Below, one piece after another: positions 35,713 to 44,900 of a DNA stretch of 64,000 nucleotides. The stretch lies in assembly GCF_037658235.1 (NCBI RefSeq), contig NZ_JBBJLN010000002.1, positions 248,001 to 312,000 on the forward strand. The letters run 5' to 3'. Made by a program: the position numbers and the translations under genes. The notes under the pieces are model-generated. The model did no database searches and had not been told where the DNA came from. It was given only the letters and a program-made list of their open reading frames with translations. This DNA comes from Yunchengibacter salinarum (lineage in GTDB: Bacteria; Pseudomonadota; Alphaproteobacteria; Sphingomonadales; Kordiimonadaceae). Each line of letters opens with the position of its first letter. The first letter of the stretch is position 1.

Positions 35713-37194
35713 ATGTCTCAGCGCCGTGTCTTGATTGTGGAGGATGAAGCCACCCAGCGCACCCTGCTGACCGCGGTGGTGGAAAAAGCGGGCTATCTGG
35801 CCGAAACGGTCCCCGACGGTGCCGCCGCCATTGACCGCCTGAACGATGCGCACAGCCCGCAGGTGGATGTGATGCTGCTGGATCTGGTGATGCCGGGAAT
35901 GGATGGCATCGCCGTGCTGAAGTCGATTCAGCCTCATCTGGCCCGGCTGCCGGTGGTGATGCTGACGGCCCGGTCGTCGGTGGCCACGGTGGTGGACGCC
36001 ATGCGCGCGGGGGCCAGCGATTTCATCGTCAAGCCCGCCAGTGCGGAGCGTATCCGGGGCGCCCTGCGCGCGGCGCTGGAAACCGAAACCCTGATGGGGG
36101 ACATCGCCCCCATGGTGCCGGAAGACAGCCCCCATGGCTTTGACGGTCTGGTGGGGGACAGCCCGCCCATGCGCCGGGCCAAGGCCATGGCCAGAAAGGC
36201 CGCCGCCAGCAGCATCCCCGTTTTGCTGGACGGCGAATCCGGCGTGGGCAAGGAGGTGTTCGCCAAGGCCATCCATGAGGCGGGCCGCCGCGCCGCCGGG
36301 CCGTTCGTCGCCGTGAACTGTGGTGCGATCCCGGAAAACCTAGTGGAAAGCATTTTGTTCGGCCATGAAAAAGGGGCCTTTACCGGCGCCACCGAGCGCC
36401 GGATCGGGCGCTTTCAGGAAGCCAGCGGGGGCACGCTGTTTCTGGACGAGGTGGGGGAACTGCCACTGGATGTTCAGGTAAAGCTGTTGCGCGCCTTGCA
36501 GGAAAAGCGGGTGGACCCGTTGGGCGCGCGGGCATCCGTGCCGGTGGATATCCGGGTGATTTCCGCCACCAACCGCGATCTGGCCGGGTTGGTGGATGAG
36601 GGCGGCTTCCGCGAGGACCTTTATTACCGGCTGAACGTGTTCCCGGTGACCCTGCCCCCGCTGCGGGAGCGGCGGGAGGACATCCCGGCGCTTACCCATG
36701 CGCTGCTGTCCCGCATATCAGAGGTGGAGGATCTGCCGCTGAAGCGCCTGTCCTCGGCGGCGCTCGCCCTGCTGGAAGGGTATGACTGGCCGGGCAATAT
36801 CCGGCAGTTGCAGAATGTGCTTTTCCGCGCCGTGATCCTGTCCGGCGGTGACCGGCTGGAGCCCGCCGATTTCCCCCATATCCCAAGGCCGGAGGATGCA
36901 ACGCCCGCCGAGGCCGATGGCCATGTGCCCGCCCGTTCCCCGGCCCTGAAGGGGGCGGATGCGGCACCGCTGACCACACCGATCCGGGAGGGTGGCTTTT
37001 TCGATGATGCCGGGCATGTTTGCCGCCTGGCGGACATAGAGGCGCGGGCCATTCGGGCCGCCCTGATCCGCTATGAGGGCCGCATGAGCGAAGCGGCCCG
37101 CCGCCTTGATATTGGCCGATCCACCCTGTATCGCAAGGTGGCCCGATACGGGTTGGAGCATCTGGCCGCCGGGGGCGGCGGGGAGGCATCATGA
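35713..37194 (+). CDS. Sigma-54-dependent response regulator (NtrC family: REC, AAA+, FIS HTH)
   Basis: 493 residues. The receiver domain (1-120) has acidic pocket E10/D11, phosphoacceptor D57 in LLDLVMPGMDG, and Lys in FIVKPAS. The AAA+ domain has Walker A GESGVGKE, the sigma-54-contacting GAFTGA loop intact, Walker B GTLFLDEVGELP and arginine-finger REDLYYRLNVFPVTLPPLRER. The C-terminal FIS-type helix-turn-helix is EAARRLDIGRSTLYRKVARYGL. So it should activate sigma-54 promoters. No histidine kinase gene is near. The last four bases overlap the murI start. Targets are unknown; flagellar promoters such as the one at 930-945 are possible. Confidence 0.93.
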   Translation: MSQRRVLIVEDEATQRTLLTAVVEKAGYLAETVPDGAAAIDRLNDAHSPQVDVMLLDLVMPGMDGIAVLKSIQPHLARLPVVMLTARSSVATVVDAMRAGASDFIVKPASAERIRGALRAALETETLMGDIAPMVPEDSPHGFDGLVGDSPPMRRAKAMARKAAASSIPVLLDGESGVGKEVFAKAIHEAGRRAAGPFVAVNCGAIPENLVESILFGHEKGAFTGATERRIGRFQEASGGTLFLDEVGELPLDVQVKLLRALQEKRVDPLGARASVPVDIRVISATNRDLAGLVDEGGFREDLYYRLNVFPVTLPPLRERREDIPALTHALLSRISEVEDLPLKRLSSAALALLEGYDWPGNIRQLQNVLFRAVILSGGDRLEPADFPHIPRPEDATPAEADGHVPARSPALKGADAAPLTTPIREGGFFDDAGHVCRLADIEARAIRAALIRYEGRMSEAARRLDIGRSTLYRKVARYGLEHLAAGGGGEAS

Positions 37195-38051
37195 TCGGCG
37201 TATTCGATTCCGGCTCTGGCGGGTTGACCATCCTTCAGGCCCTGAGGCGCACATTTCCCGACCGTGATTTCCTCTATCTGGGGGATCATGCCAATGCCCC
37301 CATGGGCCACCGCAGCAATGAGCAGATCGTTGCCATGACCCGGTCGGGGGTGGACCGGCTGATGCAGGCGGGATGTACGCTGGTGATCCTGGCCTGCAAC
37401 ACGGCGGCGGCGGTGGCGCTGCGCACCCTGCAACAGACATGGCTGGACCATGCCTGGCCCGGCAACCGCATCCTTGGTGTGCTGGTGCCGACGGTGGAGC
37501 AGGTGACAGGGCTGGACTGGCAGGAAGAGGCGCCCCGGCAGCGGGGCGGCGAGCAGACCATTGTGCTGTTCGCAACCCGCAAAACGGTGGAAAGTGGCGC
37601 CTATTCCGAGGAGGTGGCCAAGCGCGCCCCCGGCATCCGGCTGGTGCAGAAAGCCTGTCCGGGGCTGGTGGATGCGCTGGAAGGCGGGGCCGGGTCGCGG
37701 CCGGTGGACGGGCTGGTGGCGGGCTATGTGGCCGAGGCGCTGGACAGCCTGTCCGGGCTCGGCGTGCTCCGCCCGGATGCGGTGCTGCTGGGGTGCACCC
37801 ATTTCCCGCTGGCGGGGGACAGTTTCCGCAAGGCCCTGGGGCCGGATGTGCCGATCTATTCCCAGCCGGATATCGTCGCCCATGCGCTGGGTCGTTATCT
37901 GGTCCGGCACCCGGATATGGACCCGCCGGGGCGCGGGCAGGTGCGCCAGCTTACTACCGGCACGCCGGGCGACATGGCCGCGCTGGCCCGCGTTCTGCCC
38001 GCTGAATATCTGCGCTTCTCACCGGTCGAGGCCGCCCTCGGCCCGCGTTGA
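37191..38051 (+). CDS. murI: Glutamate racemase
   Basis: Makes D-glutamate for peptidoglycan. 286 residues, start overlapping the regulator stop (ATGA). Catalytic cysteines lie in LACNTAAA and LLGCTHFPL, and FDSGSGGLTIL is the N-terminal Asp/Ser motif. Coupling to a sigma-54 response regulator is unusual and suggests that murI expression follows that regulator. Its 3' end overlaps the convergent glycosyltransferase gene by 33 bases. Confidence 0.95.
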   Translation: MIGVFDSGSGGLTILQALRRTFPDRDFLYLGDHANAPMGHRSNEQIVAMTRSGVDRLMQAGCTLVILACNTAAAVALRTLQQTWLDHAWPGNRILGVLVPTVEQVTGLDWQEEAPRQRGGEQTIVLFATRKTVESGAYSEEVAKRAPGIRLVQKACPGLVDALEGGAGSRPVDGLVAGYVAEALDSLSGLGVLRPDAVLLGCTHFPLAGDSFRKALGPDVPIYSQPDIVAHALGRYLVRHPDMDPPGRGQVRQLTTGTPGDMAALARVLPAEYLRFSPVEAALGPR

Positions 38052-39149
38052 TAGCGCCGCGTCGGATGCAGCCCCGCCGTTTGCGCGGCCCCACGGGGCG
38101 ATTGGCGTGATCGCATTCAGGAACTGGTCGGCCACCCGGTCCCAGTCATACAGCCGGGCAAAGTCGGCACAGGCGGCCCGGTCATGTTCGAGGGCCTGGG
38201 TGATGGCGGTGTCCAGGTCGTCGTTCAGCGCCGCCACGGGCTGGTGCCAGTGCGCGAAGGGGCCGGTGCCGTCGGCGCCCAGCACGTCCAGCGGTCCCTG
38301 CACGGGATAGGCGGCCACCGGTGTGCCACAGGCCAGCGCCTCGATCATCACAAGGCCGAATGTGTCGGTTCTGCTGGGAAAGACAAACACATCCGCCGCT
38401 CTGTAGGCCGCCGCCAGTTCCGCCCCGAACAAGGCGCCGGTGAACACCGTGTCTGGATAGGTCGCTTCCAGACGGGCGCGGGCAGGGCCATCGCCCACCA
38501 CCACCCTGGTGCCGGGAACGGTGCTTTTCAGGAAGGCTTCCAGATTTTTTTCCACCGCCACGCGGCCCACATAAAGCTGGATCGGACGCTGGGCTTCTTC
38601 GGGCAGAAAAGGGTTCAGCCCGGTGCGCGGTCCCGGATGGAAACAGGCGGTGTCCACGCCGCGGGTCCAACTCCTGATGTTGCTATAGCCCCTGGCGCGC
38701 AGGGCGGCCCGAACGCTGGGCGTGGCCACCAGCATACCCGAACCCGCCGCATGAAAACGCCGGAACAGCGGATGGAACCAGCCTGCCGGCAATCCGGTGC
38801 GGGCGGCAATATAGTCGGGAAAGGCGGTATGATAGGCGGTGGTGAACGGCCAGCCCCGCTGTGTGCAGATCGCGCGCGCGGCCCAGCCGAGCGGGCCTTC
38901 CGTGGCGATATGGACCGCATCTACGCGGCGGCGGTTCATCAGGCGGCGCATAAGCGGTCTGGCACCCACAGCCAGCCGGATTTCCGGGTAGGTGGGGCAG
39001 GCCACGGTGTGGAAAAGCCGTGGTGCGATGATCGTCACCCGGTGCCCTCGCGCCTGAAGGTGGCGGCGCAGCGTTTGCAGTGTGCGCACCACGCCATTGA
39101 CCTGCGGTGTCCAGGCATCGCTGACCAGCAGGATATTGAGGCCGGTCAT
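38019..39149 (-). CDS. agt: GT4 glycosyltransferase, probable glycolipid (monoglycosyl-diacylglycerol) synthase
   Basis: 376 residues from the ATG at 39149, which overlaps the preceding stop (ATGA). It is a GT-B fold enzyme. The N-lobe starts ILLVSDAWTPQVNGVVRTLQTLRRHL, a TEGPLGWAARAICTQRGWPFTTAYHT segment follows, and the nucleotide-sugar site is SRTDTFGLVMIEALACGTPVAAYPVQGP with the conserved glutamate. In alphaproteobacteria a GT4 enzyme paired with a PlcP-type phospholipase makes glycolipids from the diacylglycerol released from phospholipids during phosphate starvation. The pairing and the Pho box upstream support that role. Whether it adds glucose, glucuronate or galactose is not visible. 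Confidence 0.85.
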   Translation of the reverse strand: MTGLNILLVSDAWTPQVNGVVRTLQTLRRHLQARGHRVTIIAPRLFHTVACPTYPEIRLAVGARPLMRRLMNRRRVDAVHIATEGPLGWAARAICTQRGWPFTTAYHTAFPDYIAARTGLPAGWFHPLFRRFHAAGSGMLVATPSVRAALRARGYSNIRSWTRGVDTACFHPGPRTGLNPFLPEEAQRPIQLYVGRVAVEKNLEAFLKSTVPGTRVVVGDGPARARLEATYPDTVFTGALFGAELAAAYRAADVFVFPSRTDTFGLVMIEALACGTPVAAYPVQGPLDVLGADGTGPFAHWHQPVAALNDDLDTAITQALEHDRAACADFARLYDWDRVADQFLNAITPIAPWGRANGGAASDAALSTRAEGGLDR

Positions 39150-40162
39150 TCGGCGGCCACCCTGTCCGTTCCGGCGGCCACGCCCCGCCGTCGGCCAAAG
39201 GCGGGCCGGGCGCGGCGGACTTTGCGCGCGGACAGGCGCCCTTTGGCCGGTTTCGGGGTTCGGCGGTCCTTCGCGGCGGCCATGCGGGCGGCCACTTCCT
39301 CTGCCCAGTTGATGATCGTCCACTGGCCGCTGTCGTCTTCCGCCAGGGCGGTGCAGCTTTCCACCCAGTCACCGTCATTGAGATATTCAATGCCGTTGAT
39401 CATGCGTTTTTCCGCATGATGAATATGGCCGCAGATCACACCGTCCACGCGGCGGCGACGGGCTTCGAAGGCCACGGCCTCTTCGAACTTGCCGATATAT
39501 TCCACGGCGTTCTTCACCTTGTGCTTCAGCCAGGCGGACAGGGACCAGTAACTATAGCCAAATCGTCGGCGCACCGCGTTGAAGGCCATGTTGAGCCGCA
39601 GCAGCAGGCCGTATGCATGATCCCCCACATGGGCGAGCCATTTGGCATATTTCACCACGCCGTCGAATTCGTCGCCGTGCAGCACCCAGTAACGCTTGCC
39701 GGTGGCGCCCACATGGATGGCGTCCCGCTCCAGCCGGACCCCGGCCATGTTGTTACCGAGAAAGCCGCGCAATCCTTCATCGTGATTGCCGGGAATATAG
39801 ATCACCTCGGTGCCCTGACTGGCGATTTTCAGGATGCGGCGGATGACATCATTATGGGTGGTGTCCCAATACCAGCTTTTCTTCAGCCGCCAGCCATCCA
39901 CGATGTCGCCCACCAGATAAAGCTGATCGCAACTGACCGTTTTCAGGAAATTGAGCAGCAGATCCGCACGGGCCGTTCGCGTGCCCAGATGGGTGTCCGA
40001 TATGAAAACAGCCCGGTAATGACGTTTGCCGGACTGCTTCTTCAACCATTTGCCTGCCTGCTTGTCGATGCGGGGTGGCAAGCTGTTCTCCTCCCGCGGG
40101 GAGATGTCCGCCTTCAGCGGGGGATCGTCAAGCTGAGCGTCGATGCGCGGCAGATCAGCCAT
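39146..40162 (-). CDS. plcP: Calcineurin-like metallophosphoesterase, probable PlcP phospholipase C
   Basis: 338 residues (COG2908 type). Metal-binding motifs run in order: ISDTHLGT, LVGDIVDGW, YIPGNHDE, VLHGDEFDG and CGHIHHAE. The same superfamily contains LpxH, but neighbours point to PlcP, which splits phosphatidyl lipids into diacylglycerol and phosphoalcohol when phosphate is scarce. The glycosyltransferase that would reuse the diacylglycerol is translationally coupled behind it, and a Pho box lies 73-101 bases upstream. The basic C-terminal tail (KDRRTPKPAKGRLSARKVRRARP) may bind the membrane surface. Confidence 0.85.
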   Translation of the reverse strand: MADLPRIDAQLDDPPLKADISPREENSLPPRIDKQAGKWLKKQSGKRHYRAVFISDTHLGTRTARADLLLNFLKTVSCDQLYLVGDIVDGWRLKKSWYWDTTHNDVIRRILKIASQGTEVIYIPGNHDEGLRGFLGNNMAGVRLERDAIHVGATGKRYWVLHGDEFDGVVKYAKWLAHVGDHAYGLLLRLNMAFNAVRRRFGYSYWSLSAWLKHKVKNAVEYIGKFEEAVAFEARRRRVDGVICGHIHHAEKRMINGIEYLNDGDWVESCTALAEDDSGQWTIINWAEEVAARMAAAKDRRTPKPAKGRLSARKVRRARPAFGRRRGVAAGTDRVAAE

Positions 40163-40234
40163 GGTGCCCTCCAGGATGTGACGCCACTACATGTTGAACC
40201 AGGGCCGTCACTGTGGCCTGTGTGCGGGCGGACC

Positions 40235-40263
40235 ATGACAGCGGCGTGTCTGCACTATGACAG
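40235..40263 (-). promoter_or_regulatory. Pho box (PhoB-binding site) upstream of plcP-agt
   Basis: On the minus strand, two perfect CTGTCAT heptamers (40257-40263 and 40235-40241) are exactly 22 bases apart, start to start. A weaker unit CAGACAC (4 of 7 matches) lies between them at the 11-base period. PhoB binds direct repeats of CTGTCAT at 11-base spacing, so this is a three-unit box. No convincing -10 was found below it, as is common for PhoB-activated promoters. Confidence 0.75.
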
Positions 40264-40328
40264 TTTTGTTGAGCTGCCCCCGGGCCGTCCCTTGTCGAAA
40301 ATGAACAGGATTTCGGTATGCTGTTCAC

Positions 40329-40356
40329 TTGAAGTTAACGCTTCCATGATTACATT
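40329..40356 (+). promoter_or_regulatory. Promoter of the candidate small RNA
   Basis: TTGAAG (40329-40334) and TACATT (40351-40356) are separated by 16 bases. Predicted transcription start is about 40362, directly before the first hairpin. Confidence 0.5.
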
Positions 40357-40361
40357 TTGGA

Positions 40362-40446
40362 TACGGCGACACGCCGTAGCCCCCCTGTGGGCGTTTCCTC
40401 CCTGAGCCTGGGCCACGCACCGCGGTGTGCGTGGCTCCTTTTTTTG
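40362..40446 (+). ncRNA. Candidate trans-acting small RNA, about 85 nt
   Basis: No open frame fits here, but the segment has sRNA architecture. There is a perfect 7-bp hairpin TACGGCG-ACA-CGCCGTA (40362-40378), a small GCCC/GGGC hairpin (40379-40392), a single-stranded TTTCCTCCCTGAGCCTG with CCUCCCU (40397-40403) able to pair with ribosome-binding sites, and a terminator hairpin. C-rich anti-Shine-Dalgarno loops are usual in alphaproteobacterial regulatory RNAs. It is transcribed away from plcP and toward the 3' end of the next gene. I could not match it to a named family such as 6S or 4.5S RNA. Confidence 0.55.
40412..40445 (+). terminator. Strong rho-independent terminator of the small RNA
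   Basis: The 9-bp stem GCCACGCAC/GTGCGTGGC with loop CGCGGT is followed by CC and seven T. The T-tract is on the plus strand only, so the terminator is not for either flanking minus-strand gene. That is the main reason to believe in a plus-strand transcript here. Confidence 0.85.
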
Positions 40447-40482
40447 TGGTGGGTGCGGTGGGGCCCCGGATCGGCGACGCTT

Positions 40483-41475
40483 TTATTCCGCCGCCTGGCC
40501 CATGCCCGGTATGGATGGCAGGGTGGCTGGAACCTCGTCCAGAAACGCCAGAAAGGCCCGTTGCAATGCCCGGCACAGGGGGTCGAATCCGGCGCTCTTC
40601 CGGCAGGTGTCTTCATTCATGTACAGGGCGCGGTTGATCTCCACCTGAATGGCATGGCGCCCGGCCACGGGCTGGCCGTAATAACTGGTGCAGTAACCGC
40701 CCGCATAGGGGTGGTTGCGCCGAACCGACAGCCCCTCTCCGCGCAGACAGGATTCCATCAGGGCCATCAGGGCGCTGCTCGCGCTGCGGCCCCATCGGTC
40801 GCCCAATATGATATCCGGCCCGTCGTCCAGCCTGACCGGGCGAAACGGGGGGCGCATTGACGCCGCGCGACTCGCCTTCGATTCCCGGCGCGTGCGCCGG
40901 GGGGAGGGCATGGAATGACAGTCCACCATCACGGCCTGGCCGAACCGGCGGGCGGCATCGTCCAGAAGGCTGGTGAGCCGCGCGTGATAGGGGCGGTGCA
41001 GGGCATCGAGCCGTCGCGTGGCCTCTTTCGGGTGCAGGGGGCCGGGATAAAGGGGCCGACCCGGCGCCAGCCGATGGGGCAGCACACCCAGCCCGGCAGC
41101 CACGCGGTCGCTGGGTGTAACGGAGGAAAGCGGCAGTGATGGCTGGAACATGGCGGGGTCCAGTTCGTCCCGCGCGCGGTTCAGGTCCAGATAGGCGCGG
41201 CCATGGGTGGCCACCAGAATATGCGCCCGCTCCGGCAGAACGGCGCCGCCTTGGCCCGCCATAAGCCTGCCGCGGATCAGATGATCCACATAGGCATCTT
41301 CACCCTGGCGCATATGATCCAGCGTTTGCGGGCTGGCATCCACAAAGCCCGCCGGATAATGCCGTCCGCTGTGGGGCACGGCAAAGACCACCTCGCAGCC
41401 GGAGCGCGTTTCCCGCCCTCCGTGCAAGGCGGCGGGGCCGAATTCCAAAAACGGGGGCGGGTCGGTGCTGGGCAT
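40483..41475 (-). CDS. N-formylglutamate amidohydrolase family protein
   Basis: 330 residues from the ATG at 41475 (MPSTDPPPFLEFG); the frame is open further upstream without a credible start. Family motifs are VVFAVPHSGRHYP, REDAY-like GEDAYVDHLI, HGRAYLDLNRARDELDPAMF, and MVDCHSMPSP with the metal-binding His. QVEINRALYMNE lies toward the end. The classical enzyme hydrolyses N-formylglutamate in histidine degradation, but no hut genes are near and many homologues have other substrates. Confidence 0.87.
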   Translation of the reverse strand: MPSTDPPPFLEFGPAALHGGRETRSGCEVVFAVPHSGRHYPAGFVDASPQTLDHMRQGEDAYVDHLIRGRLMAGQGGAVLPERAHILVATHGRAYLDLNRARDELDPAMFQPSLPLSSVTPSDRVAAGLGVLPHRLAPGRPLYPGPLHPKEATRRLDALHRPYHARLTSLLDDAARRFGQAVMVDCHSMPSPRRTRRESKASRAASMRPPFRPVRLDDGPDIILGDRWGRSASSALMALMESCLRGEGLSVRRNHPYAGGYCTSYYGQPVAGRHAIQVEINRALYMNEDTCRKSAGFDPLCRALQRAFLAFLDEVPATLPSIPGMGQAAE

Positions 41476-41657
41476 GACCGGATCACTGATTGCAGGAATG
41501 AATGACCCCCGCAGGATAGGCGCCCCGGAAAGGCGCTGGCAAGCCCGGATGCGAAAGCCACACCGGAATGGCGCAAAAATTTGCTCTTGCAGCCCTCGGC
41601 GCCAACGGCTAAAACCGCCCCGGTTCGGTGGGAAAAACACCACCGGCACACCCCCAG

Positions 41658-41732
41658 GGGCGCGTAGCTCAGTGGTAGAGCACTACGTTGACATCGTAGG
41701 GGTCGCTGGTTCAATCCCAGCCGCGCCCACCA
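41658..41732 (+). tRNA. tRNA-Val (GAC)
   Basis: 75 bases with encoded CCA. Acceptor GGGCGCG pairs with CGCGCCC, the D arm is AGCTCAGTGGTAGAGC, the anticodon stem CTACG/CGTAG holds loop TTGACAT with anticodon GAC, and the T arm contains GGTTCAATCC. It is the last ordinary chromosomal feature before the CRISPR region. Confidence 0.96.
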
Positions 41733-41929
41733 TTTATTTCCAGAGCTTATTAAATCAGCCTGACCGATTGGTTCGGTACAGCCGGACCACCTAGCGCGAT
41801 TTTGCCGCCCCGCCCCTGTCCGGCGTGGCGCTGGGCCGTGCGGGTGGGCGGCGTTGTGTTGTGCACATTTTCGCCCGGTGATCCGTGTGATTGCACAAAG
41901 ACCCATCTGCACACCCTGACATGTTCAGA

Positions 41930-44900
41930 ACGCCATTGAGGCCGCGGCGGTGGGCCGCGGAAGTGAACTAGGGTGCTTGCCGGGGCGCCAAATTTCAGCG
42001 CCAGCTTCAATGAGGCCGCGGCGGTGGGCCGCGGAAGTGGTGGCATCCTTATCGCCGCCAGTTTGATCCTTACACCGCTTCAATGAGGCCGCGGCGGTGG
42101 GCCGCGGAAGTGGCGTCAAACTCAACGTAGATCGTGCCCTCCCGCGACGTGCTTCAATGAGGCCGCGGCGGTGGGCCGCGGAAGTGGGCCGCACGGGAAG
42201 AATACGATGCATTGCCTGATCACATGCTTCAATGAGGCCGCGGCGGTGGGCCGCGGAAGTGCGCCAGACCGCACTATGGGATTCTTCCCGTTGATATAAC
42301 AGCTTCAATGAGGCCGCGGCGGTGGGCCGCGGAAGTGGGATCGGTCCCAATGTATCTGTGGGGAGCTGGTCGCGGCTTCAATGAGGCCGCGGCGGTGGGC
42401 CGCGGAAGTGGGGGAAAATTTCTCGCCACGCTTAAGGCGACGGTTTTGCTTCAATGAGGCCGCGGCGGTGGGCCGCGGAAGTGGCCGGTAGTAAATTGCA
42501 GTTTGGCCGCCTGATCGGCGCTGCTTCAATGAGGCCGCGGCGGTGGGCCGCGGAAGTGGCGTTATGCGCTCATCCCGATCAGGGAAAGGTGGGTGCTTCA
42601 ATGAGGCCGCGGCGGTGGGCCGCGGAAGTGGGTGACGATCATCGCCACGCGCTCTCGGATATTTTCGGGCTTCAATGAGGCCGCGGCGGTGGGCCGCGGA
42701 AGTGCGTCAGCGGCAACAAGACGTTGATCGCCGAAGCCACGCTTCAATGAGGCCGCGGCGGTGGGCCGCGGAAGTGCGGACAGACGACTCCCATGGGACG
42801 TAATTATCGTGGACGCTTCAATGAGGCCGCGGCGGTGGGCCGCGGAAGTGGGCCGTCCCCCCGCGGGAATATTCGGTGGCCCTGCTCTCAGCTTCAATGA
42901 GGCCGCGGCGGTGGGCCGCGGAAGTGGAATAACAGATTCAGTGAATCCCAATCCAACTTATTCCGGCTTCAATGAGGCCGCGGCGGTGGGCCGCGGAAGT
43001 GGATTGTGACTCGCGCTCAGGAAATCGCAGTGAGGGAGCTTCAATGAGGCCGCGGCGGTGGGCCGCGGAAGTGTCTTCGCGCGGGACAATCTGAACGGCA
43101 ATATCACCAACGCTTCAATGAGGCCGCGGCGGTGGGCCGCGGAAGTGGGCGCGACATTGTCTGCAAAATCGCCGCGCGTGGCACCCGCTTCAATGAGGCC
43201 GCGGCGGTGGGCCGCGGAAGTGTTATGCGGTCGCGGAGATAATCCACGTGGGTGCCCACGCTTCAATGAGGCCGCGGCGGTGGGCCGCGGAAGTGCAGCT
43301 TAACAAGGAAGCAGGCGTTGCTGCTGAGGTAGAAGCGGCTTCAATGAGGCCGCGGCGGTGGGCCGCGGAAGTGATAGCGCCGCAGGTGCGGGCCGTCCGC
43401 CCCTCTTTGCAACGCTTCAATGAGGCCGCGGCGGTGGGCCGCGGAAGTGCTCAGATGCTATCTACAGCACATCGTGTATTAGACGGCTTCAATGAGGCCG
43501 CGGCGGTGGGCCGCGGAAGTGTGCTGGAAGCGCCGGCCCTGTCGGGGGCGGTTATGTTGCTTCAATGAGGCCGCGGCGGTGGGCCGCGGAAGTGGGAGAT
43601 AAACGATGACCCAAAAAAACAATTTCAAGAGGCTTCAATGAGGCCGCGGCGGTGGGCCGCGGAAGTGTTAGCGATTTGCTGGAACCGCAATCCGCAGATA
43701 CGCGCGCTTCAATGAGGCCGCGGCGGTGGGCCGCGGAAGTGGGGCAAGCGGCCACCGAACAGGCTGGCATTGAGGCGCTCGCTTCAATGAGGCCGCGGCG
43801 GTGGGCCGCGGAAGTGCTCTCTTTTATGATAGGGCACAATAGGGCAGCTACCTTAGGCTTCAATGAGGCCGCGGCGGTGGGCCGCGGAAGTGCGCTTGTG
43901 ACGCCCACCAAAGCCGGGCTGATGGGCGCTTCAATGAGGCCGCGGCGGTGGGCCGCGGAAGTGACAGAACTGGATGATGACATGGTCGCGGCGCTTCACT
44001 GCTTCAATGAGGCCGCGGCGGTGGGCCGCGGAAGTGCAGCCGCTCGTGCGGGATCACATAGCCCAACCCGGTCTGGCTTCAATGAGGCCGCGGCGGTGGG
44101 CCGCGGAAGTGATCATGAGCGCTTTTTAGGCCGTTTGACACATCCCGGGCTTCAATGAGGCCGCGGCGGTGGGCCGCGGAAGTGGACCCCCACATTTCAC
44201 CTACAACACACCCCTCACTTTCGCTTCAATGAGGCCGCGGCGGTGGGCCGCGGAAGTGACCGAGTTTTCGATGGAGTGGAGCCTAGACGATGGGCGGGCT
44301 TCAATGAGGCCGCGGCGGTGGGCCGCGGAAGTGGAATCACGGCTGCGCACCCCGACAGCGAAACCGCATTGCTTCAATGAGGCCGCGGCGGTGGGCCGCG
44401 GAAGTGGCGACGTGGTGGAGCGGGTCTTGCCTCCCTACGAAAGAGCGCTTCAATGAGGCCGCGGCGGTGGGCCGCGGAAGTGACACAACACACTAAGGAG
44501 ATATAATATGGCTGCTAACGCTTCAATGAGGCCGCGGCGGTGGGCCGCGGAAGTGGTCCGCGAAAAACTGGACAAGCACGGGGGCACCCTCGAGCTTCAA
44601 TGAGGCCGCGGCGGTGGGCCGCGGAAGTGGCCGCTACGCTTGTCACGATTGCGGCAAGTGCAAATAGCTTCAATGAGGCCGCGGCGGTGGGCCGCGGAAG
44701 TGGACTGATTATACCACGCTTCTCAACATCTGGGCACACGCTTCAATGAGGCCGCGGCGGTGGGCCGCGGAAGTGGTTATTGCAGTGGAAAAATTGGTCG
44801 TTCATAAACCTCTCCAGGCTTCAATGAGGCCGCGGCGGTGGGCCGCGGAAGTGAGCGCTTGCATCGCGGCTAGAAAACGGGCCTGATCCAAGCTTCAATG

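Noticed and set aside
40362..40446. 6S, 4.5S or tmRNA identity for the small RNA candidate
   Set aside because: Length, hairpin order and lack of the conserved bulge, tetraloop or tRNA-like end do not fit those RNAs.
41658..41760. Attachment site (att) at the tRNA-Val 3' end
   Set aside because: No second copy of the tRNA 3' end and no integrase were seen near the other end of the CRISPR region.
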